This document shows, piece by piece, positions 17,004-25,520 of a DNA stretch of 64,000 nt. The stretch lies in NCBI RefSeq assembly GCF_002934265.1, contig NZ_PTIX01000002.1, positions 310,001-374,000 on the forward strand. The letters are read 5' to 3'. Within the stretch, counting starts at the first letter, position 1, and each line of letters begins with the position of its first letter. The stretch comes from Actinokineospora auranticolor (GTDB taxonomy: Bacteria > Actinomycetota > Actinomycetes > Mycobacteriales > Pseudonocardiaceae). Below the pieces are notes generated by a model. It was not told the origin of the DNA. It ran no database searches and was given only the letters and a program-made list of their open reading frames with translations. The translations under genes were made by a program, and so were the position numbers.

Positions 17004-17400
17004 TCAGCGGCGGGCGGGGCGATAGGTGGCCAGGAGGAGGGCCAGGCCCGCCAGGAAGAGGACGACTCCGGCCCACAACGTGTGCTCCGCGTCTACGCCC
17101 GTGGACGCTAGGGATTGTGTTGCGCCGGGCGGAAGCGGGCCTCTGGGACGAGGTTCTGGGTTGGGGTGACGGCAGGGGGTGCGGCCGGGTTGGCAGCGGG
17201 CGGTGTCGTCGGCGGGGTCGCGCAGTGGGCGGCGAGGACGAGGGTTATGGGGTCCAGGTCGGCGCCTGCTTGGTAGAAGCCCGCGAACGCTTCTGAACTG
17301 GCGAGGGTCGCTGGGGTGTTTTGCCAGGTGAGGACGCCGTTGGTTGGGGTCGCGGACGGGCGGGTGATGGTGGCCAAGGCTAACCTAAATACACGGTTCG
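17004..17400 (-). pseudogene. Decayed HtaA-type heme-binding cell-wall protein (C-terminal remnant with frameshift)
   Basis: Reading the minus strand from about 17395, one frame gives about 45 residues typical of the end of an HtaA domain (N-G-V-L-T-W, then A-F-A-G-F-Y-Q-A-G-A-D-L-D-P-I-T). A Pro/Thr/Ala linker follows and the frame stops at 17108. A different frame continues with P-G-A-T-Q-S-L-A-S-T-G, a hydrophobic helix and a final R-P-A-R-R before a stop at 17004. That is a sortase-type LAxTG anchor, so a frameshift separates the two parts. Most of the HtaA domain and the signal peptide are missing. It lies just downstream of heme oxygenase, where a heme-capture protein would be expected. 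Confidence 0.65.
17371..17389 (-). promoter_or_regulatory. IdeR/DtxR-like iron box at the 5' end of the HtaA remnant
   Basis: GTGGCCAAGGCTAACCTAA matches the DtxR/IdeR consensus TTAGGTTAGGCTAACCTAA at 14 of 19 positions, with one half nearly perfect. It sits where the coding remnant begins, so the deletion may have joined a promoter to the 3' part of the gene. Confidence 0.5.
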
Positions 17401-17461
17401 ACGGTTGGCAAGGGCGACGCCCGACACACTGTCCACAGTGGTATCTCAGGCACGCCGAAGC

Positions 17462-17486
17462 AGGGGTCCCGCGTTCGGAACCCCCT
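17462..17486 (-). terminator. Hairpin terminator after heme oxygenase
   Basis: On the minus strand AGGGG pairs with CCCCT and TTCC with GGGA around a six-base loop, with one bulged G. It starts 16 bases after the heme oxygenase stop. Confidence 0.5.
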
Positions 17487-17501
17487 ACCCGGCGGGAAAA
17501 G

Positions 17502-18146
17502 TCAGCAGTAGACCCCGGACAGTTCGTCGAACACGGCGCGGTTGAGCCGGAAGGCGGTGTTGGCCTCCTCGACCAGGGCCGCGCGTTCGGCGTCGCTCCA
17601 GGGGGCGCCGTCGAGCAGGGACCGGTAGTGGTCGCGGAACGGCTTGGGCCTGGCGATCCGGTCGAAGACGTAGAAGCGCACGCCGTCCTCGCTGAGGCCG
17701 AAGACCTCCTGCATGCGGCGCCGGATGACCTGGCCGCCGGAGAGGTCGCCGAGGTAGCGCGTGTAGTGGTGCGCGACGAACGCGGCGCGGTCGGTGAAGC
17801 AGGCTTCCTCCAGGCGGTCCACATAGGACTGCGTGGCGGGCAGCGCGCTCAGGCCGTCGCGCCACCGCGGGCCGAGCAGGAACGCCAGGTCCCGCTCCAG
17901 CGCGCCCCGGCGCAGCAGCCCGTCGATGACGAACCCGCCGATGACGGGATCACCCCGCCACGACTCGCCCGCGTCCTCGAGGACGCCGTAGAAGAGGTAG
18001 CTCTGCGCGAGCAGCCCGGCGTAGGCCTCCCGCCCGAGGCCGCCGCCCAGCAGCGCCTCGACGAACACCGAGCGCTCGGCCCGCTCGTGCTCGTCCCGGG
18101 TCCCCATCCGCAGTCGAGCCGCGAACCCTTCGTCCACCGCAGTCAT
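17502..18146 (-). CDS. hmuO: Heme oxygenase
   Basis: The 214-residue product (start ATG 18146) is full length for bacterial heme oxygenase. It cleaves heme to biliverdin, CO and iron. The proximal heme ligand is His20 in the T-R-D-E-H-E-R-A-E context, and the signature L-G-D-L-S-G-G-Q is at about 132-139, providing the distal-helix glycines. It is cytosolic and all-helical. An IdeR/DtxR-like box lies 16 bases upstream of the start, and a decayed HtaA gene follows, so the gene belongs to iron acquisition from heme under iron control. The symbol follows the corynebacterial homolog. Confidence 0.9.
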   Translation of the reverse strand: MTAVDEGFAARLRMGTRDEHERAERSVFVEALLGGGLGREAYAGLLAQSYLFYGVLEDAGESWRGDPVIGGFVIDGLLRRGALERDLAFLLGPRWRDGLSALPATQSYVDRLEEACFTDRAAFVAHHYTRYLGDLSGGQVIRRRMQEVFGLSEDGVRFYVFDRIARPKPFRDHYRSLLDGAPWSDAERAALVEEANTAFRLNRAVFDELSGVYC

Positions 18147-18161
18147 CGCCCACCGTTCCAC

Positions 18162-18180
18162 TGAGGGTTGCCTACCTAAA
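18162..18180 (-). promoter_or_regulatory. IdeR/DtxR-like iron box upstream of heme oxygenase
   Basis: On the minus strand TTTAGGTAGGCAACCCTCA matches TTAGGTTAGGCTAACCTAA at 13 of 19 positions, with the best fit in the centre. It lies directly upstream of the heme oxygenase start. Iron-bound IdeR would repress there. Confidence 0.45.
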
Positions 18181-18186
18181 CCTAGG

Positions 18187-19086
18187 TCACCCATCGGAGT
18201 GAAACCAGCGCGAATTTCGCCACAGGGTCAGGCCCTCGTCGAGGATGGGTGCGGGGATGACGAGGGGTGGGATCAGGCGGATGACGTTGGCGTAGGTGCC
18301 GCAGGTCAGGACGATGACCCCCGCCCGGTGGCAGTCGGCGGCGACCCGGCGGGCGACCTCGGGAGCCGGGGCACCACCGGGGCCGACGAACTCCAGACCG
18401 ACCATCGCGCCCCGACCGCGGACCTCCGCGAGGGCCGGGTGGCCGAGCAGCGGGGCGAGGCGGGACCGGATCGCGGCGCCGATCCGGTTCGCGGCGTCGG
18501 CCAGGTGGTCCGCGCGCATGGTGTCGACGGTGGCCAGGGCGGCGGCGCAGGCCAGGGGGTTGCCGCCGTACGTGCCGCCGAGGCCGCCGGGGTGGACGGC
18601 GTCCATGAGCTCGGCGCGACCGGTGACCCCCGCCAGCGGGAGCCCGCCCGCCGCGAGGGTCAGGTTCGTGCGGCCGTGGTAGGCGTGGTCGAACACCGCG
18701 ACCGCGGAACGTCCGGTGGCGTGCCGGGCGATCTTGACGGCGTTCTCCACGGCCCCGGCGCCGGAGTTGAACAGCGCCGACCGCTTCTCGTGCGCGCCCG
18801 GCGTCAGCTCGTTGAGCCGCTCGCACACCGCGACGTAGCTCTCGTACGGGTTCACCATGAAGCAGGCGTGCGTGAACTCGGCGGCCTGCCGCTGGACGGC
18901 GGCGACGACGGCCGGCGCGGCGTTGCCGACCGAGGTCACGCCGATGCCGGAGCCGAGGTCGATCAGCCGGGTACCGTCCTGGTCGCGCAGGGCGCCGGGT
19001 TCGGTGTGGGTGGCGAAGTGGCCGGGCAGCAGGCTGGTGACACCGGCGGCGACCGCGGCGGCGCGGCGGTCCACAAGGGACGTCAT
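18187..19086 (-). pseudogene. gabT: GABA aminotransferase with internal in-frame deletion removing the PLP lysine
   Basis: The 299-residue frame is clearly a class III aminotransferase of the GABA-T family, which is normally about 430-450 residues. The N-terminal part (I-D-L-G-S-G-I-G-V, N-S-G-A-G-A-V-E-N-A-V-K, F-D-H-A-Y-H-G-R-T-N-L-T) and the C-terminal part (G-G-L-P-L-A-G-V-T-G-R, G-G-T-Y-G-G-N-P) are well conserved. They are joined directly, so about 120-130 residues are missing, including the E-P-I-Q-G-E-G-G and D-E-V-Q-T-G blocks and the Schiff-base lysine of the T-A-K-G-I motif. It should be inactive. It is the last gene of the amine degradation operon, 11 bases after the dehydrogenase. 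Confidence 0.8.
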
Positions 19087-19097
19087 GGCCGGCCTCT

Positions 19098-20507
19098 CTA
19101 GAGCGGGACGCCGGTGAGCACGAGGACGCGGTCGTCGGTGAGGTCGTGCATGGCGGAGCGCACGCCTTCCCGGCCGGTGCCGGAGTCCTTCACACCGCCG
19201 TAGGGCATCTGGTCGGCGCGGTACGACGGCACGTCGCCGACGATCACGGCGCCGACCTCCAGCCGTGCGTGGGCGCGGAAAGCGATGTCGAGGTCGCGGG
19301 TGAACAGGCCGGTTTGCAGGCCGAAGCGGGAGTCGTTGACGGCGGCGAACGCGTCGTCCAGGGAGTCGAACGGGTCGACCGTGACGACGGGTCCGAAGGC
19401 CTCCTCGCGGTAGACCGCCGCCGTGTGCGGGACGTCGGTGAGCACGGTCGGCGCGAAAGTGTTGCCGTCACGGCGATTACCGGTCCGCGCCACCGCACCC
19501 GCGTCGACGGCTCCCGCGACCCAGCGCTGCACCCGGTCCGCCGCGGCCGTGTCGATCAGCGGCCCGACGTCCTCCCCCACCGACAGCTTCTCGACCTCCG
19601 CCACCAGGATTCGGACGAACTCGTCGTAGTGCGCGCGGGGGACGAAGACTCGTTGCACGGCAATGCACGACTGCCCCGCCGAGTACATGGCGAAGGTGGC
19701 GATCCGGGTCGCGGCCTGGGCCAGGTCGGTGTGGTCGGGGCAGATCACCGCCGCCGCGTTGCCGCCGAGTTCCAGAACGACGTGCTTGCGCGGGACCGCG
19801 TCCCGGATCCGCCAACCGACCGGCGCGGACCCGGTGAAGCTGACCACCGGCAACCGCGGGTCGGCGACCAGCTCCGCAGCGACCTCGTTGGTGGTGGGCA
19901 GGATCGACCACGAGCCAGCGGGCAGGTCGGTCTCCGCCAGGATCTCGCCCAGCACCAAGGCGGACAACGGGGTCGCGGGCGCGGGCTTGAGCACGAACGG
20001 CGCGCCGACCGCGATGGCGGGCGCGACCTTGTGCGCCACCAGGTTGAGCGGGAAGTTGAACGGCGTGATGCCCAGCACCGGTCCACGCGGCACCCGCCGG
20101 ACCAGCGCCACGCGACCGGCGCTGCCCGGATCCGTGTCCAGCCGTTGCAGGTCCCCCGCCCACCGGCGGGCTTCCTCCGCGGCCCAGCGGAACGTGGACG
20201 CGGCTCGCGCGACCTCGACGCGGGCCCACCGGATCGGCTTGCCGTTCTCGGCGGTGATCAGCCGCGCCAACTCCTCGCCGCGCTCGGCGATCCGCGTGCT
20301 GACGTGGGTCAGCGCCGCGGCGCGCGCGAACGCGGGCAGTTCGGCGGTTTCGGCCCGCGCGCCGACCGCGCCGGTGATCGCCGCTTCGACGTCCGACGGG
20401 GTGGCGAGGCTGGTGGTGGCCACGAGGCGGCCGTCGACGGGGTCGCGCACGTCCAGGAGCGTGGGACCGGTCGCCGGTGTGCCCGCGACCCAGTAGGGCA
20501 CGGTCAT
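19098..20507 (-). CDS. NAD(P)-dependent aldehyde dehydrogenase, probably succinate-semialdehyde dehydrogenase
   Basis: The 469-residue product has all aldehyde dehydrogenase residues: N151 in T-P-F-N-F-P, the cofactor loop F-T-G-S-A-P-V-G, general base E246 in L-E-L-G-G-N, and nucleophile C281 in G-Q-S-C-I-A-V-Q-R. The G-Q-S-C-I/Q-R and P-Y-G-G-V-K-D-S-G-T-G-R-E-G motifs are those of the lactaldehyde/semialdehyde group. In this operon its likely job is oxidising succinic semialdehyde to succinate, the last step of the GABA route. It lies between the aminobutyraldehyde dehydrogenase and the damaged GABA aminotransferase. The substrate is inferred from context. Confidence 0.82.
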   Translation of the reverse strand: MTVPYWVAGTPATGPTLLDVRDPVDGRLVATTSLATPSDVEAAITGAVGARAETAELPAFARAAALTHVSTRIAERGEELARLITAENGKPIRWARVEVARAASTFRWAAEEARRWAGDLQRLDTDPGSAGRVALVRRVPRGPVLGITPFNFPLNLVAHKVAPAIAVGAPFVLKPAPATPLSALVLGEILAETDLPAGSWSILPTTNEVAAELVADPRLPVVSFTGSAPVGWRIRDAVPRKHVVLELGGNAAAVICPDHTDLAQAATRIATFAMYSAGQSCIAVQRVFVPRAHYDEFVRILVAEVEKLSVGEDVGPLIDTAAADRVQRWVAGAVDAGAVARTGNRRDGNTFAPTVLTDVPHTAAVYREEAFGPVVTVDPFDSLDDAFAAVNDSRFGLQTGLFTRDLDIAFRAHARLEVGAVIVGDVPSYRADQMPYGGVKDSGTGREGVRSAMHDLTDDRVLVLTGVPL

Positions 20508-20521
20508 GGGGTTCTCCGGTG

Positions 20522-21934
20522 TCAGTGCTTGTGCATGACGTGCTTGACGCGGGTGTAGTCCTCGAGCCCGTAGTGGGAGAGGTCCTTGCCGTAGCCGGAC
20601 TGCTTGAAACCGCCGTGCGGCATCTCGGACACCAGGGTCAGGTGGGTGTTGATCCAGACGCAGCCGAAGTCCAGGCGCGCGGACAACCGCAGCGCCCGCC
20701 CGTGGTCGGCGGTCCAGACGCTCGCGGCCAGCCCCTGGTCGACCCCGCAGGCCAGGCGCAGCGCCTCGGCCTCGTCGGCGAAGGTCTGCACGGTCAGCAG
20801 CGGCGCGAAGTTCTCCTGCTGTACCAGGTCATCGTCCTGACGGACACCTGAGATCACCGTCGGCGCGAGGAAGTACCCCCGGTCGCCGACGACCTCTCCC
20901 CCGGTGAGCACGCGCGCGTGGTCGGGCAGGCTGTCGAGGATCGAGCGGACACGGGCGAACTGCTCGGCGTTGTTGAGCGGTCCGTAGTCGGCGGTCCTGT
21001 CGGATGGAGGTCCGGTGTGGACGTTCTTCGCCCGCTCGACGAGGAGTGCCGTGAACTCCTCGTGGATCGCCTCGTGCACGAGGATCCGGGACGCCGCCGT
21101 GCAGTCCTGTCCCGCGTTGAAGTAGCCCGCGGCCAGTACTCCGTCCACAGTGGCGTCGAGGTCCGCGTCGGGGAAGACGAGCACGGGCGCGTTGCCGCCG
21201 AGTTCGAGGTGCGCGCGGGCGACGCGGTCGGCGGCGGTGCGGGCGACCTCGATGCCAGCGCGGGTGGAGCCGGTGATCGAGACCATGGCCGCGGCCGGGT
21301 GCGCGACGACCGCGCGACCGGTGTCCCGATCACCGCACACCACGTTGAGCACCCCGGCGGGCAGGAACTCGGCGGCGAGTTCGCCGAGCAGCACCGCCGT
21401 CACCGGTGTCGTGTCTGCGGGCTTGAGCACGACGGTGTTGCCCGCGGCGAGCGCGGGGGCGATCTTCCACGCCGCCATGAGCAGCGGGTAGTTCCACGGC
21501 GCGACCTGGCCGACCACGCCGACGGGCTCACGCCGGACGTACGAGGTGTGGCCGGGCAGGTACTCCGTGGCGGCGAGGCCCGGCAGCAGCCGCGCGGCGC
21601 CCGCGTAGAAGCGCAACGCGTCGACAGAGGCCAAGACCTCCTCGGTGCGGGTGGTGGCGCGCGGCTTGCCGGTGTTGCGGCACTCCGCCTCGACGAACTC
21701 GTCCGCGCGGCTCTCCAGTGCGTCCGCTACCCGGAGCAGGGCTTCCTGGCGCTGCGCGGGTGTGGTGTCCCGCCAGGTGTCGAAGGCCGCGACAGCAGCA
21801 CGGTATGCGGCATCCACATCCTCCGATGTGGACAGTGGTGCGGTGTCGAACACCTCGCCGGTGCACGGATCCACCAGGTCGGCGGTGGCGTCCGTGTCCC
21901 GCGAGACTCCGTTGACGAGGTTGCGCACGGTCAC
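20522..21934 (-). CDS. Gamma-aminobutyraldehyde dehydrogenase
   Basis: The 470-residue aldehyde dehydrogenase has N148 (A-P-W-N-Y-P), I-T-G-S-T-R-A-G, E244 (L-E-L-G-G-N-A-P) and C278 (N-A-G-Q-D-C-T-A). The [10 protein letters not shown] motif and the C-terminal [14 protein letters not shown] fit the PatD/PuuC/betaine-type aminoaldehyde dehydrogenases, which convert 4-aminobutanal to GABA. The GTG start overlaps the ureohydrolase stop, so the two are co-translated. It would take the aldehyde made by the amine oxidase two genes upstream. Confidence 0.85.
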   Translation of the reverse strand: MTVRNLVNGVSRDTDATADLVDPCTGEVFDTAPLSTSEDVDAAYRAAVAAFDTWRDTTPAQRQEALLRVADALESRADEFVEAECRNTGKPRATTRTEEVLASVDALRFYAGAARLLPGLAATEYLPGHTSYVRREPVGVVGQVAPWNYPLLMAAWKIAPALAAGNTVVLKPADTTPVTAVLLGELAAEFLPAGVLNVVCGDRDTGRAVVAHPAAAMVSITGSTRAGIEVARTAADRVARAHLELGGNAPVLVFPDADLDATVDGVLAAGYFNAGQDCTAASRILVHEAIHEEFTALLVERAKNVHTGPPSDRTADYGPLNNAEQFARVRSILDSLPDHARVLTGGEVVGDRGYFLAPTVISGVRQDDDLVQQENFAPLLTVQTFADEAEALRLACGVDQGLAASVWTADHGRALRLSARLDFGCVWINTHLTLVSEMPHGGFKQSGYGKDLSHYGLEDYTRVKHVMHKH

Positions 21935-22869
21935 CGTTCCTCCTGGGGCAGCACACTCAACAGCTCGTAGACCACGTGCGCGGCGGCGATCCCGGTGATC
22001 TCGGCGTGGTCGTACGCGGGCGCGACCTCGACGACGTCCGCGCCGACCACGTTGAGCCCGGCCAGGCCGCGCAACACTTCCAGCAGCTCCCGGCTGGAGA
22101 GCCCGCCCGCCTCCGGTGTGCCGGTGCCCGGCGCGAAACCCGGGTCGAGCACGTCGATGTCGACCGAGACGTACACCGGTCGGTCCGCCAGTCGGGCGCG
22201 GACCCGGTTGATGATGTCGTCTATCGACGCGCGGGCGAAGTCGCGGGCGTGCACGGCGGTGAACCCGAGGCGTTCGCTCTCGTCGAGGTCCAGCCGCGAG
22301 TACAGCGGCCCGCGGATCCCCACGTGCACCGAGTGTTCCTCGTCGACCAGGCCCTCTTCGCTGGCCCGCCGGAACGGGGTGCCGTGCGTGTGGGCGGCGC
22401 CGAAGTAGGTGTCCCAGGTGTCGAGGTGCGCGTCGAAGTGCAGCACGGCGATCGGCCCGTGGCGGCGGTGCTGGACCCGCAGCAGCGGCAACGCGATCGT
22501 GTGGTCCCCGCCGATGGTGATGAGCCTGCGCCGGGTCCCCGCCAGGTCGGTGGCGGCGGCCTCGATGGTCGCGACCGCCTCGGCGATGTCGAACGGGTTG
22601 ACGCCGACGTCACCCGCGTCGGCGACCTGGCGGACCGCGAACGGCTCGGCGTCCAGCGCCGGGTTGTAGGGGCGGAGCAGGCGGGAGCTCTGCCGCACGT
22701 GGCCGGGTCCGAAGCGGGCGCCGGGCCGGTAGCTGACGCCGGTGTCGAACGGGACGCCCCAGATCAGCGCGTCGGCGTCGGGGACGTCGGCCAGGCGCGG
22801 CAGGCGGGCGAAGGTGGCGTCCCCGGCGTACCGGGGGACGCGGGTGGCGTCGACGGGACCGATGGTCAC
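21931..22869 (-). CDS. Agmatinase-family ureohydrolase (agmatinase or guanidinobutyrase)
   Basis: The 312-residue product has the dinuclear manganese site of the arginase fold: [15 protein letters not shown] and S-V-D-I-D-V-L-D-P. The length and the P-G-A-R-F-G-P motif fit agmatinases and guanidinobutyrases. It would release urea from agmatine to give putrescine, or from 4-guanidinobutyrate to give GABA. Both fit an operon with amine oxidase and aminobutyraldehyde dehydrogenase. The GTG start overlaps the amine oxidase stop and its own stop overlaps the dehydrogenase start. Substrate choice cannot be decided from sequence alone. Confidence 0.85.
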   Translation of the reverse strand: MTIGPVDATRVPRYAGDATFARLPRLADVPDADALIWGVPFDTGVSYRPGARFGPGHVRQSSRLLRPYNPALDAEPFAVRQVADAGDVGVNPFDIAEAVATIEAAATDLAGTRRRLITIGGDHTIALPLLRVQHRRHGPIAVLHFDAHLDTWDTYFGAAHTHGTPFRRASEEGLVDEEHSVHVGIRGPLYSRLDLDESERLGFTAVHARDFARASIDDIINRVRARLADRPVYVSVDIDVLDPGFAPGTGTPEAGGLSSRELLEVLRGLAGLNVVGADVVEVAPAYDHAEITGIAAAHVVYELLSVLPQEER

Positions 22870-24149
22870 GGGAGCACCGCCAGGATCTCGGCGGCGGCGC
22901 GCTTGCCGCTGTCGATGGCGCCGTCGATGAACCCGGGCCAGCGCCGGGCGGTGTGCGCGCCCGCGAAGTGGACCCGGCCCTCGGGGGTGGCGAGGTCCCG
23001 TTCGTAGCGGGAGATCTGGCCCGCGCGGAACGTGGTCCACGTACCCCGGGACCACTCGTCGTCGACCCACCGGTGCGTGGCGGCCCGGGTGACCTCGGCG
23101 TCGGGGGCGAACTCCCGCACGGCCCGCTGGACCGCGTCGAGGTCGTCGGCGTCGACGCGGTCGTGCTCCGGCGCGAAGCAGACCAGGACGACCCCTTCGG
23201 GCAGGGTGCGCATGGCGCCGACGTAGTCGAAGGCCGTGCCCCAGCCGAAACCGCTGAGGTCTTCGGGGACGTTCCGCGCGAGCGCCCAGACCTTCTGGCC
23301 CTGCCCGGCGTGGTTCTCGGCGGAGATGGCCAGCTTGGCCGGGGCGAGGCCGGGCTGGAAGTCGATGTGCCGCAGGACGCCGATGGGCACGGTGACCAGG
23401 AGCCGCGCGGCGGTGAACTCGTCGTTGACGACGACGTGGTCCTCGGCTTGCCGGACTCGCCGCACGGGGGTGTCCAGCCGGATGTCGACGTCCCGTGCGA
23501 GGGCGGCCGCGAGGGCGGCGGTGCCGTTGTCGAAGGTCTGCCCGAGGACGCTGGCCTGGACCATGCCCCAGACGGAGTTGTCCATGGCGGCCAGCCAGCG
23601 CAGGATGTCGAGCGCGGAGCCGGTGTCGGCGGCGGCGTTCCCGCAGCCGCAGAACCAGGAGATCAGCAGCTCCCGGGCGTTGCCCTTGAGGTTCGCGGCA
23701 CCGGCCCAGTCGCGGATGGGGACGTCGAGGTCCGCGAGGTCCTGTTCGGACAGTGGGCGGTCGACGTCGAGGCGAGCCCCGGCGGCGATGAGCGCGCGAA
23801 CGGCGTGTTCGAGGTCGCCGAGTTCGTCGGGCGGGACTGGCAGCAGGGTGTCGAGGACCGTGCCGTGGTCAGACCACGTCATCCGGGCGGGCAGTTCGCT
23901 GTCGGTGACGGGGATGCCGTAGCGGCGGACCTCGGCGCTGACGTGGGCCTGCTCCGGGACGATCCAGGTGCCGCCCATCTCCAGGCCGAAGCCGGGGAAC
24001 AGGTCGGTCCGGTACCAGGTGCGGCCGCCGATCCGGTCCCGCGCCTCCAGCACGCGGACCGAGCGGCCCGCCGCCACCAGGTCGCGGGCGGCGGTCAGCC
24101 CGGAGAAACCCGCTCCGATGATCGCGACATCCACATCCGGAGTTCCCAT
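22866..24149 (-). CDS. Flavin amine oxidase (putrescine/monoamine oxidase type)
   Basis: The 427-residue FAD enzyme has the dinucleotide motif I-I-G-A-G-F-S-G-L near the N-terminus, [10 protein letters not shown] after it, G-G-T-W near residue 65 and the C-terminal FAD site [18 protein letters not shown]. This is the polyamine/monoamine oxidase family, which oxidises amines to aldehydes with H2O2 release. No signal peptide is visible. It is the first gene of the operon that continues through GABA to succinate, so putrescine is the most likely substrate. Confidence 0.85.
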   Translation of the reverse strand: MGTPDVDVAIIGAGFSGLTAARDLVAAGRSVRVLEARDRIGGRTWYRTDLFPGFGLEMGGTWIVPEQAHVSAEVRRYGIPVTDSELPARMTWSDHGTVLDTLLPVPPDELGDLEHAVRALIAAGARLDVDRPLSEQDLADLDVPIRDWAGAANLKGNARELLISWFCGCGNAAADTGSALDILRWLAAMDNSVWGMVQASVLGQTFDNGTAALAAALARDVDIRLDTPVRRVRQAEDHVVVNDEFTAARLLVTVPIGVLRHIDFQPGLAPAKLAISAENHAGQGQKVWALARNVPEDLSGFGWGTAFDYVGAMRTLPEGVVLVCFAPEHDRVDADDLDAVQRAVREFAPDAEVTRAATHRWVDDEWSRGTWTTFRAGQISRYERDLATPEGRVHFAGAHTARRWPGFIDGAIDSGKRAAAEILAVLP

Positions 24150-24341
24150 CACGCACTCACCTTCCGCCGGTTGCCCGGCGCCGAGAACCGTGCCGGAACC
24201 GTACGATCGGCGCAACGGATGGGTCGATGGACGCCATGTCCAATTCCACAGGCGGGACTGGACAGGATGTCCAGCCCACAAACCCCTGGGTACGATACGG
24301 ACGGTGACGCCCGAGGAGCGGGTGGGGAAACTGGGAACGGG

Positions 24342-24971
24342 ATGTTGGGGACTCACTATTTCGACGAGGCGCCGAGCAGCGGCAGCGACCGCAAGTCGAT
24401 CCCCCTCACGTTGCCCGACCTGTCCCTGGAACTGACCACCGACGTCGGCGTCTTCTCCCGGGACCACCTCGACACCGGGACCAGGGTCCTGCTGGAGCAC
24501 GCGCCGCCGCCGCCCGTGCGCGGACCGATCCTCGACCTGGGCTGCGGCTACGGGCCGATCGCGCTGACCTGGGCCACCCGGCGCAAGCGCCTGGAGGTGT
24601 GGGCCACGGACGTGAACACCCGCGCACTGGAGCTGACCCGGCTCAACGCCGAGGCCGCGGGACGGGGCAACGTCCAGGTCGGCACCCCCGACGAGGTCCC
24701 GGCGGACGTCCGGTTCGCGGCGATCTACTCCAACCCGCCGATCCGGGTCGGCAAGTCCGTGCTGCACGACATGCTGCGGCACTGGCTGCCCCGTCTGCTG
24801 CCGGACGGCGCGGCGTTCCTCGTCGTGCAGCGCAACCTCGGCGCCGACTCGCTGGCGAAGTGGCTCATCGGCGAGGGGTTCCCGACCACGCGCCGCAATT
24901 CGACCAAGGGCTTCCGCATCCTGGAGGTCCGGCCGCGGCCCGAGGTCGCGGCGGAAAGCGGTGGGGCATGA
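24342..24971 (+). CDS. RsmC-like class I SAM methyltransferase
   Basis: The 209-residue product (start ATG 24342) begins with the H-Y-F typical of small-domain RsmC/RlmG methyltransferases. It has the SAM site L-D-L-G-C-G-Y-G-P-I near residues 66-75 and the catalytic-loop Y-S-N-P-P-I-R-V-G-K near residue 130, where N-P-P marks N-methylation of a nucleobase. It probably methylates guanine in rRNA. It overlaps the following TrmH gene as ATGA. The upstream side is divergent from the amine operon. Confidence 0.85.
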   Translation: MLGTHYFDEAPSSGSDRKSIPLTLPDLSLELTTDVGVFSRDHLDTGTRVLLEHAPPPPVRGPILDLGCGYGPIALTWATRRKRLEVWATDVNTRALELTRLNAEAAGRGNVQVGTPDEVPADVRFAAIYSNPPIRVGKSVLHDMLRHWLPRLLPDGAAFLVVQRNLGADSLAKWLIGEGFPTTRRNSTKGFRILEVRPRPEVAAESGGA

Positions 24972-25516
24972 AGCAACTGGGTGAGACCGATCTCAAGCGC
25001 CTGCACCGCACGTGGCGCCGCAAGGACCACTTCCGCCTCGCGCTGATGCTGGAGAACCTGCAGTCGCCGTTCAACGTCGGCGCGATCGCCCGGACCGCGG
25101 CCGCCATGGGCGCGGAGGCGCTGTACCTGGCGGGTTCGGCCGTCGACGTCCGCTCCGCCGCCGCGCAGAAGGCCGCCATGGGCAGCGACCGGTTCCTGCG
25201 CACCGAGCGCCTGGAGACCACGGCGGAGGCGGTGGCGCGGGCCCGCGCCGACGGTTTCCTGGTGGTGGCGCTGGAACTGGCCGACGCGGCCGTGCCGCTG
25301 CCCGAGGTCGACCTGGCCCGGGACGTGTGCCTGGTGCTGGGCCACGAGGACCGCGGCGTGTCGGCCGCCTGCCTGCTGGACTGCGACGTGGTCGCGTTCG
25401 TGCCGCAGCTGGGCAAGATCGGCTCGCTCAACGTCGCCTCGGCCGCCGCCGTCGGCTGCTACGAGGTGCGCCGCCAGGGTTTCGCGGCCGGGGACGCTCC
25501 ATCCACTGCGGACTAG
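24968..25516 (+). CDS. TrmH (SpoU) family 2'-O-ribose RNA methyltransferase
   Basis: The 182-residue product carries the three SPOUT motifs: N-L-Q-S-P-F-N-V-G-A-I-A-R-T-A near residue 29, L-V-L-G-H-E-D-R-G-V-S near residue 120 and I-G-S-L-N-V-A-S-A-A-A near 150. It folds as a knotted SAM-binding dimer and would methylate a tRNA or rRNA ribose. It is translationally coupled to the RsmC-like gene. It ends four bases before the convergent PucR gene. The exact target is not predictable. Confidence 0.88.
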   Translation: MKQLGETDLKRLHRTWRRKDHFRLALMLENLQSPFNVGAIARTAAAMGAEALYLAGSAVDVRSAAAQKAAMGSDRFLRTERLETTAEAVARARADGFLVVALELADAAVPLPEVDLARDVCLVLGHEDRGVSAACLLDCDVVAFVPQLGKIGSLNVASAAAVGCYEVRRQGFAAGDAPSTAD

Positions 25517-25520
25517 CCGC

